Part shown: in pieces, positions 1 to 6,147 of the stretch | Layout of the letters: each line of letters begins with the position of its first letter | How positions within the stretch are numbered: the first letter of the stretch is position 1 | Source of the DNA: Asterionellopsis glacialis | Lineage: Eukaryota; Bacillariophyta; Plagiogrammaphyceae; Rhaphoneidales; Asterionellopsidaceae | DNA length: 10,728 bases | Reading direction: 5' to 3' | Assembly: GCA_014885115.2 (NCBI GenBank) | Contig: WKLE02000070.1 | Span: 7,377 to 18,104, forward strand | Made by a program: the position numbers and the translations under genes | Notes under the pieces: model-generated | Seen by the model: only the letters and a program-made list of their open reading frames with translations | Database searches by the model: none | What the model was told of the DNA's origin: nothing

Positions 1-270
1 AATATACTGGATGTAATCTTCTTGATCATTTTGACAGGCTCTTGTGATTCATGTAATTCATTAGCTGGTACCTTTGTACCATGTTGATATATGTAAGCTG
101 CTTGCTGTATTTGCACTGATTTGAGTACTATCATTGCATAAGAAATCTCCACAAAAAGTGCTCTTGTCAATATGGGTTGTGAGATTTTGGTGTGAGTTAA
201 ACAGCCTACCACAGGCTTCACAACTTAGTGTGGCTCTATTTTGTGAGATCAAGAATGAAGACTTGGGGGA
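1..270 (-). pseudogene. Decayed C2H2-type zinc-finger coding fragment
   Basis: On the minus strand a short frame contains CEACGRLFNSHQNLTTH followed six residues later by Cys (222 down to 151). This fits the classical zinc-finger spacing C-X2-C-X3-F-X5-L-X2-H, with a Cys as the fourth ligand after a slightly long gap. The frame has no ATG: an in-frame TAA lies just upstream at about 270, and it ends in TAA at 61-63. A second, overlapping minus frame is then open to the window edge from about 225 and reads like protein (for example KVPANELHESQEPVKMIKK). One frameshift would join the two. The gene is therefore broken, or its exon structure cannot be resolved here. Single zinc fingers of this kind occur in transcription factors and in transposon-derived proteins; I cannot say which. 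The parent gene would extend beyond the left edge. Confidence 0.4.
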
Positions 271-610
271 TTATGGCCTTTTGGACATGCTATGTAACCT
301 TTACAACTGTTGTTGTTACTAGTCTGTTGCTGCTGTTCTTTGGGTAGTTACAGGTACCCTCTATACCTACTAGTCGGTGTAGTAAATGCTTGAGCCTAAG
401 CAATACACTGATTGTCATGTGATGAGAGAGACTTTTTTGTCATGAACTGAAAAATGTGCCTGATGAGGCCAAATCACTTAGAAAGAAGGAAATAATACAT
501 AGACCAATGACCACCATAGTGACTAATGAGCAGTAAATAGGTGATGAGCCAGCCATCCTTTCAGTGCATGACATAAAAAATTGAATAACCACCATATTTC
601 TGTTGGTGAG
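271..610. other. AT-rich stretch without a convincing gene
   Basis: This segment lies between the two decayed minus-strand fragments. Stops occur often in all frames. One short minus-strand run (ACPKGHNPPS, near 270-290) might be a further remnant of the same broken gene, but it is too short to call. No RNA gene or repeat array is visible. Confidence 0.4.
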
Positions 611-1275
611 TCAAAAAATTAGGCAGGCAGGCAGACAGACAGATTTATTGCTGTGAAGGACAGACTTAGGTCCAGACTTGTGGGAAATGGTGTTCTTCTG
701 ATGAAGAATATCTTTTTCTTCTTCTTGAGATATTGAATCTTTGGGGGATGCTTGTATTCTCTTAAAGAACTTCGTGATTGTTTTTGAAAAATGGACCAAT
801 GTTACAAACCCTGGCTGAAAAAAGCATGCTTGTTGGTGGTTTCCTTATCTTGTTGATAGTTTTATTATCTGAATCACTAGGACTACTTTCACTGCCAGTA
901 GTATCAACAATTTCAATAATATCAGAATCTTGGGTACTTGTAACTAGTGCTATGGCAGCAGTATCTTGACTTTCAATTATTTGTAGTAACATGATGATTA
1001 TATTATTTTGACACCAACAGAAACAAGGTTCTGGTGCCAACTGATTCTTCACTAGTAGACTTCAGGTTGACCAAGGTTGTTGGGTTCCCAGCATACTCTT
1101 GGTGCTTTTTTTGGAGGAATTGTTTGTATACTGTATACTGTACACTGAGTCACCATGAAATTCATCCAAGAGTTTTCTACCAGAATATTCCCATAAGTCT
1201 TCCAACCAGGGCATTTTGGAAATTAGAGACAGATTTAATAGATTTTTTATTTTCCTCTAGATAGAGCATCTGTAG
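611..1275 (-). pseudogene. Broken coding fragments of an unrecognised gene
   Basis: Several minus-strand frames follow one another and look like pieces of one protein. A 50-codon frame runs 1214-1062 (starts MPWLEDLWEYSGRKLLDEF) and ends in TGA. The same frame then continues open to about 762, with an acidic Ser/Asp stretch (GSESSPSDSDNKT). A different frame overlaps at 799-762 and continues to 611 (KRIQASPKDSISQEEEKD). Upstream, a third frame starting ATGCTC near 1270 (LEENKKSIKS, then NALVGRLMGIFW) directly follows a CTACAG that resembles a splice acceptor. One in-frame stop and at least two frame changes within 650 bases argue for decay. The same strand and AT-rich composition as the zinc-finger fragment at 1-270 suggest a single parent gene. 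No domain is recognised in this part. Alternatively these are chance frames in AT-rich non-coding DNA. Confidence 0.33.
621..643. repeat. AGGC/AGAC tetranucleotide microsatellite
   Basis: Three AGGC units are followed by about three AGAC units. The tract lies at the very end of the 611-799 minus-strand frame, where it encodes its last residues before the stop. This supports degeneration of that frame by slippage. Confidence 0.7.
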
Positions 1276-1592
1276 TCACAGAAGAATAAGATGAAATCTC
1301 ACTTATCTTGTGCAATAGTTGGAAAAACAGCATGTGGGTGCAATTCATCTAGTACATACTAACACATTTATTCGTGTGTACAGCATGTTGATTGTTATAG
1401 GTGGCAACAAAACTTCTCTTCTTTGTCTTCCTTTCCTTTCACACTCTCTCCTCTCCCGGCGTAATCAAGATGCAAGCCGCGGACAGACTCCACGGACACG
1501 GGATTTTCACCAGCTGATCTACTCGTACGTATTATAATAATATTAATACATAATATAAACAAACACCTTTATCCTACTCAACAGACTTCCAG
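1276..1592. other. 5' flank or leader region of gene A
   Basis: No credible gene is seen here. The base composition changes at about 1440-1500, where a GC-richer patch (ctctcccggc to cacggacacg) sits between the AT-rich decayed region and an AT-rich run at 1531-1560. If the 5'-UTR intron proposed at 1593 is real, the transcript of gene A must start in this segment. A plus-strand 15-codon frame from ATG at 1470 is too short to weigh. Confidence 0.35.
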
Positions 1593-2005
1593 GTAAGCTT
1601 TTCTTCGAACAAAGAATTTCATTCAGTCGGATAAGAGAACAACAAACATGAAACTCCAGCTGGTTATAACCGTTGAGTTTTACGAAGGAGAAGCCATACC
1701 TGGTACGATTTAACGGCTTTTCGCTCTGTATACAGTATGGCGGGTTAGCTAAACAATCATGGCTAAATATTTCGCAACTATTCGCTACTCCGTGTAGTCT
1801 AAGATATATGGAAAGTTGAAAAATGGCCGGTGGGTCGTCCTACCGGTTGTGTCTTGCAAGAGAAACTTGCACTTTCTTCGAAGGGCGAAAACCGAGTGTT
1901 GTTGGCGCACCTCTCTAGTTAGCTACTACATTCCGGTCCCGTTCCATACACCTTTTTGAAGAAGAGGAAGTAAATACATGGAATCTGCTCCATTCCTGTT
2001 TCCAG
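1593..2005 (+). other. Putative 5'-UTR intron of gene A
   Basis: A donor TTCCAG|GTAAGC at 1593 is followed by an acceptor with a pyrimidine-rich tract, CTCCATTCCTGTTTCCAG, ending at 2005, only four bases before the ATG of gene A. Between them lie four upstream ATGs in the sense direction (1648, 1759, 1823, 1978). The last opens a 34-codon frame (to 2082) that overlaps the gene A start out of frame. Splicing would remove all four ATG codons. The evidence is splice-site consensus and this logic only. The alternative is a long unspliced leader with inhibitory upstream frames. Confidence 0.45.
1823..1918 (+). other. Upstream ORF candidate (31 codons)
   Basis: An ATG in a good context (AAAATGGCC) opens 31 codons beginning MAGGSSYRLCLARE and ending in TAG. 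It lies 91 bases before the gene A start. Shorter ones lie at 1648-1713 (21 codons, MKLQLVITVEF) and 1759-1797 (12 codons). If the leader is unspliced these would reduce translation of gene A. If the proposed intron 1593-2005 is spliced they are irrelevant. The splice phases needed to fuse any of them onto gene A do not fit. Confidence 0.25.
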
Positions 2006-2009
2006 TGAA

Positions 2010-5000
2010 ATGTCACCGCCGCCACCGAAGTGCACGGATGAATCGGATTCCGATGATAACATGCCAAAAAATACATCTGTAAAAGAAAATTCTAATTCCT
2101 CGATTGAAGTGACGAAAACGGAATATTATGCTGGAGTTGCTGAAGAGGGCGATACAACCATTCAAGCCAGTGAAGAGATCGGTGAAATTACCGAGGGGTG
2201 CAGTAGAGTGAAATCGAATGCGTTAGAAGCAAACGCAACAGTCAACAAGAAAGATTCAACGACGACATCGTCGCCTGAAGATAAGAAAATTGGCATCGAT
2301 AAAGACACGCATGAGTATTCCTCCAGTGCCGACAAATTCGATACTGATAGACAGACAGACTCTCGAGATGAAATCTCGAGCACAGAACCTGATCAAAAAT
2401 CTACGTTAATTTCTACGAAAACATTAACGCCACGTGGGAGCGTAATGATTTCGCCACTAAACGAATTGTTATTCGACAAGGCAAACGTCATCACGACTGC
2501 GACCGATAGCAAACCTTCGAAAAACACAGAAGAGAAGATGTCACACAAAAAAGCGAAGCCACATCAACTGGCAGTAGATGAAATTACGCAAGCGCGTGAG
2601 AGCCAAAGAACAGAAGCTGACAACGAAGAACAACAACTCGTCGAAAGTCAGACAACAGATCCGACGTCTTCAAGTCTTGCTGAAGCAACAAGACCAATAG
2701 AAAATAAATCCGAGGTTGCCTCTGCAGCGATGGTTCCAATCGCAAACTCTGGCAAACAAAACATTCCGGAAACTACGACTCTTTCGGATGATTCTTCGAT
2801 AGAACCTACTGAGGAACCAACAACTTCCGAGTCGATTATTTCCGGCACAATGACTGATTTTGTGGAGGATTCCACTTTACCAGAGAATAAGGACGAACAA
2901 GAGGAGACACAAGATTCGGAGTCTTTCATATCATCGAATGCTTTCATCGAAGAGGAAGAAGAAAAGTCGACAACTTTGACTAGCGATAGCAAATCACATA
3001 TAGAAGCACTATACTCAACTCAAACATCAATTAGAGAAAAACAAACACCTACAACCAGCGATGACTTACAACGGAAGAGCGCTCTGGTCCAGAGTCTCGA
3101 CAAATCTCAATCTCTGTGCTCGAACAGACAAACAGAAGTACTTTCGAAATCCACAGAACCAGACGATTTTGCAGAAAATGAGATACCGGCCAACACAGTA
3201 CAAGGAATCGCCTCTCCTGCCAAAGAAGAACAGATTGTCCATAGTACCACATCCGAAACTGTTGTTAAAGCTGCTTCCTCGCAACATCAAAATGAAGCTG
3301 CACTCCATCAAACAAATTCGATACCTACTCAGATACCGACCAACACAGTACAAGGAATTGCCTCTCCAGCCAAAGAAGAGAACATTGTCCATAGCACAGC
3401 ATCCGAAACTGTTGTAGAAGATGCTTCTTCGCAACATCAAAATGAAGCTGCACTCCATCAAACAAGTTCGATACCTAATAAACCTATCGAAAGAATTATT
3501 TCCGTTAATAATGAGCTTATTAGTAATGAGAGGGTAGTTCCATTTTCAGTCCCTCTACAACAAACTCCTGAGCTCGTATCTGAAACACAGAATGGGTCTC
3601 CCGTACCAATAGAATCGATAGATCCCGCATTGTCAAGAGAAAGCGACCGGAACGCAATGACTGCCGAAGTCTTGTCAGAAGGACAAGCTGATGATAATTC
3701 GGCAATGGGCCCTCCTCTTCCACGACAACCCATTTCAACAAATATTTCCCCAGATCAAGTACACCCATATGTTATGCTTCAACCACAGTTCGCCGTACAG
3801 CAACCTGACCATGTTGCTCCACATCACGTGCCACTTGTTCCAAGTTTACAAGCGAGGCATTCAATGCCTTATGGTTACCCCATGCAAGCATATTCCAATA
3901 TGCCTGCCATGTTGCCACCAGCACCCTCACCCGCGCCTCCTGTGCAACAGCCGCAACTTCAACTTCAATCATCGGGTCGTCGAAAAATACGTCTGCGATT
4001 ACAAGAAGATGTCGAACGGCACAATGCGCATGCTCATAGGAGTTGGTTCCGAAGAAGCAAACTGAATATAGCTGACCCAATTGAAATGGAAATGGCTGGA
4101 ATTGATCGTGGATTAATTGCCATATCCTGGTTTGAAGGAACGACATCAGGCGAACTACAAGAACACGTACGCAGAAGTGTATCTAGAAAAATGGGCATTA
4201 ATGGCAGTTCAAAGTTGACAAACTTGCGCATTATCGATGAAAGTATTGACCCACCCGAAGAAATCGTTTTATCATCCTTCATTCCTGATGGATCTGAGTT
4301 TTTACTAAGATTTAGTACGATCGATAGAGACACTGGAGCAGCACCTAGTCATGCAACACCTCGGTTGTTGTTACATCAAGCAGAATCAACAATATCAACA
4401 GGCCCACCAAACTCGCCGTCGGCAGCTCCAAGTCCTTTCCCGTCGAATCCGAATCTGCTTGCACTGAATAGTGAGCAACTGCAACAAAAATTCGCTAAGC
4501 TTGGAAATTTAAATGAAAAAGCCAGCCCTAGTAAAACAAAGAGTGCGAGAAGGGGTAAGACAGGAAAGGCAGCAGTTAAACCGCTAGAATCTGTCACTGT
4601 TGAGTCTGACACTGAAGCTGCAGGTGAAGTTGTTGTAGGTGGTGGTGGTGGTGAAGTTGCATCAAAGGGATCTACATACAATCAGGACGATGACATTTTG
4701 TCTGAAAATACCGATCCAGTTGAGGCAAGACTGCAACAGATTGTAGATTTACTACAGCCACAACAGGTACCTACTGCCAATCAAACACGAGGCTCTGAAA
4801 GACGAAAGGAAGAAAAGAAACAAGTTATCTTTGTCCTTGCGAACTATTTTGTTCTTTTCTTGTCGTTGATTGCTATCTCAGCAGAGATACAAGCACGTGC
4901 ACCAGGTTGGATGAAATGGATGGAAAAACAGCTTGATAGTGTACAGCAATGCAGTACAGACCAAGAATCATTGTTTGAGTGCGTCTCTAATGGAGATGTT

Positions 5001-5360
5001 TCTGGTCTGATTGCAACCTTCCTAATGTGGATCACTAGATCAGCTGCTACAAAACGAATATTCTTATTTGGTTTTGAAACTCCTAAAAAGCTTTGGACCG
5101 TGGTGTACGAGTCTTTCGTGACAGCATTTTGTTGGGGATTAAGTTACACCTTCATCCGACGTGGATTAAACCCTGATACAAGAACTAATTTCCTTCACAA
5201 ATATTGGAAAGACGCTGTGTATGGAAGTTTGGCTGGATTCAATGCATCTTTTATGAAGGCGGTACTTAAGAATTTGATACCTCAAGAAGCAATTGAATCT
5301 GCCTTGGACGATAATGAATTTCGACTCAAAATCTTCAGCTGGCTACCAAGTATGCATTAA
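2010..5360 (+). CDS. Large disordered protein with orphan domain and C-terminal membrane region
   Basis: The protein has 1116 residues in a single exon. ATG 2010 is the first in frame after a TAA at 1971. Residues 1-650 are low-complexity and mostly Ser, Thr, Glu, Asp and Gln, with two 50-residue tandem copies at 391-490 and a Pro-rich run at about 630-650 (LPPAPSPAPP). Residues 657-772 form a compact segment: a basic start (RRKIRLRLQEDVERH), then GLIAISWFEG, an amphipathic helix ELQEHVRRSVSRKM, and LRIIDESIDPPEEIVL...FLLRF. The alternating strand-helix-strand pattern hints at a beta-grasp-like fold, unproven. A Lys/Arg patch and a poly-Gly run follow. The C-terminus holds hydrophobic segments at 939-958 (VIFVLANYFVLFLSLIAISA), weakly 997-1009, 1029-1049, and weakly 1070-1090. 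There is no N-terminal signal peptide, so the long N-terminal region probably faces the cytosol. I do not recognise the family. Function unknown. Confidence 0.88.
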   Translation: MSPPPPKCTDESDSDDNMPKNTSVKENSNSSIEVTKTEYYAGVAEEGDTTIQASEEIGEITEGCSRVKSNALEANATVNKKDSTTTSSPEDKKIGIDKDTHEYSSSADKFDTDRQTDSRDEISSTEPDQKSTLISTKTLTPRGSVMISPLNELLFDKANVITTATDSKPSKNTEEKMSHKKAKPHQLAVDEITQARESQRTEADNEEQQLVESQTTDPTSSSLAEATRPIENKSEVASAAMVPIANSGKQNIPETTTLSDDSSIEPTEEPTTSESIISGTMTDFVEDSTLPENKDEQEETQDSESFISSNAFIEEEEEKSTTLTSDSKSHIEALYSTQTSIREKQTPTTSDDLQRKSALVQSLDKSQSLCSNRQTEVLSKSTEPDDFAENEIPANTVQGIASPAKEEQIVHSTTSETVVKAASSQHQNEAALHQTNSIPTQIPTNTVQGIASPAKEENIVHSTASETVVEDASSQHQNEAALHQTSSIPNKPIERIISVNNELISNERVVPFSVPLQQTPELVSETQNGSPVPIESIDPALSRESDRNAMTAEVLSEGQADDNSAMGPPLPRQPISTNISPDQVHPYVMLQPQFAVQQPDHVAPHHVPLVPSLQARHSMPYGYPMQAYSNMPAMLPPAPSPAPPVQQPQLQLQSSGRRKIRLRLQEDVERHNAHAHRSWFRRSKLNIADPIEMEMAGIDRGLIAISWFEGTTSGELQEHVRRSVSRKMGINGSSKLTNLRIIDESIDPPEEIVLSSFIPDGSEFLLRFSTIDRDTGAAPSHATPRLLLHQAESTISTGPPNSPSAAPSPFPSNPNLLALNSEQLQQKFAKLGNLNEKASPSKTKSARRGKTGKAAVKPLESVTVESDTEAAGEVVVGGGGGEVASKGSTYNQDDDILSENTDPVEARLQQIVDLLQPQQVPTANQTRGSERRKEEKKQVIFVLANYFVLFLSLIAISAEIQARAPGWMKWMEKQLDSVQQCSTDQESLFECVSNGDVSGLIATFLMWITRSAATKRIFLFGFETPKKLWTVVYESFVTAFCWGLSYTFIRRGLNPDTRTNFLHKYWKDAVYGSLAGFNASFMKAVLKNLIPQEAIESALDDNEFRLKIFSWLPSMH
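3181..3480 (+). repeat. Two 150-bp direct tandem copies inside gene A
   Basis: Copy 1 is 3181-3330 and copy 2 is 3331-3480. Both begin AGATACCG and both end near TTCGATACCTA. By hand count they differ at about 16 of 150 positions (roughly 89% identical). The period is a multiple of three, so the protein gains a 50-residue repeat (NTVQGIASPAKEE ... SSQHQNEAALHQT) without a frame change. The most conserved parts are NTVQGIASPAKEE and SSQHQNEAALHQ. It lies wholly in the disordered part of the protein. Confidence 0.93.
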
Positions 5361-5699
5361 AAAATAATACTGCCGTATAGAGGTATAGTACTCAAGGAAC
5401 CTCCATCATTCTACCGGTGACCAATACAATATTAAATGTTAAAATGTCTCGCGCGGGACGTGTAATACTAGACATCCAAGGTTTTACTGGGAAATGATAG
5501 TTCCTAGCCCTTCGCCAGTTCGATTCGCTACGTGTACGTCTTCGTTTGTCACTTTGCATTTATTTTTATGGCCGTTGAATGAAATGAAATTCGATAACTG
5601 ATCGTCATGGCGGTGGAGACTTGCCCATGCGGACAGCGATTTTCACGCGCCTTTTTTCGATTCCTTTGTACACTAATTGAAGAACATTTATATATATCT
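5361..5699. other. 3' flank of gene A
   Basis: This is the non-coding part of the convergent gap after the gene A stop. It is AT-rich immediately after the stop and contains a GC-richer patch near 5448-5462 (tctcgcgcgggacg). A stop-free minus-strand run of 53 codons (about 5480-5640) has no ATG and is within chance. No tRNA could be built around the T-loop-like TTCGATT at 5519-5525, because its flanks do not pair. Confidence 0.5.
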
Positions 5700-5982
5700 T
5701 TAGGTCGTCTTCGTTGGTGGCACATGATTAATAATATCCATAGCGTCTTCAAAACACGCATCTTGAACGCAGGGAGGAATATCAGAAGCTTTAGAGATGA
5801 AGACATAAACAATAAGAACAAAATGAAAATTCGACAGCAACATCATCAGCTCTATAAATGTATATTAGACATCATTATCAAAACATTTCAAAACCTATAT
5901 TGATGTCCTATTTCTTTTTCTTCGTACAAGCTGCATCTAATAGCGCTGCAGCCATCGATTCGCCTGCCGATAGATTTTGCAT
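5700..5982 (-). CDS. Tentative 47-residue two-exon small gene
   Basis: Exon 1 (5982-5928) starts at ATG and encodes MQNLSAGESMAAALLDAA plus one base. A 139-base intron (5927-5789) would run from GTACGA to a pyrimidine-rich acceptor, TTTATGTCTTCATCTCTAAAG. Exon 2 (5788-5700) reads SDIPPCVQDACFEDAMDI then a short tail ending PPTKTT and TAA. Joined, this gives 47 residues with no internal stop. A possible branch point CTAAT lies inside the intron. The two peptide pieces look protein-like (Ala-rich helix, then an acidic segment with two Cys), but the frame is short and the donor is not ideal. It lies 165 bases downstream of the gene B stop on the same strand, so it could instead be an alternative 3' exon pair of gene B, or chance. 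I recognise no family. Confidence 0.25.
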
Positions 5983-6147
5983 TGTGCATATTTACTTATT
6001 TACTTCTTCTTTTTCCTCTTCTAAAAACTATCCTTCTCTACTTGGTCTTTCAATTTTTTATGGTATCTCTTTTATCAACTCTTTTACTTTCTATCTTTAT
6101 AGATAATTTGCCTGCTTCTAGTAGTAGGCATGTACTCTGAAATGGAA
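5983..6147 (-). other. Likely 3' UTR of gene B
   Basis: Directly after the gene B stop codon the minus strand is A-rich with frequent stops in all frames, as expected of a 3' untranslated region. A TTCCATTTCAG motif immediately after the stop resembles a splice acceptor, but no donor in gene B pairs with it sensibly. Confidence 0.5.

Noticed and set aside
1970..2005. 36-base intron using GTAAAT at 1970 and the acceptor at 2005
   Set aside because: Too short for a typical spliceosomal intron; the donor at 1593 is a better partner for the same acceptor.
3066..3461. Long antisense frame (131 codons) and a second-frame sense ORF (3061-3417) inside gene A
   Set aside because: Both span the 150-bp tandem repeat, which automatically repeats a stop-free stretch in other frames. 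Their translations simply repeat themselves and lack domain features.
5515..5530. tRNA-like T-loop TTCGATT
   Set aside because: Flanking bases do not form a 5-bp stem and no acceptor or anticodon arms can be drawn. The GGTTCGATTT near 10073 fails in the same way.
5607..5903. 98-codon plus-strand frame starting MAVETCPCGQRF
   Set aside because: Apart from a CPCG near the start there is no domain-like pattern, the later part is Asn/Lys/Ile-rich as in AT-rich non-coding DNA, and it overlaps the more protein-like minus-strand pieces.
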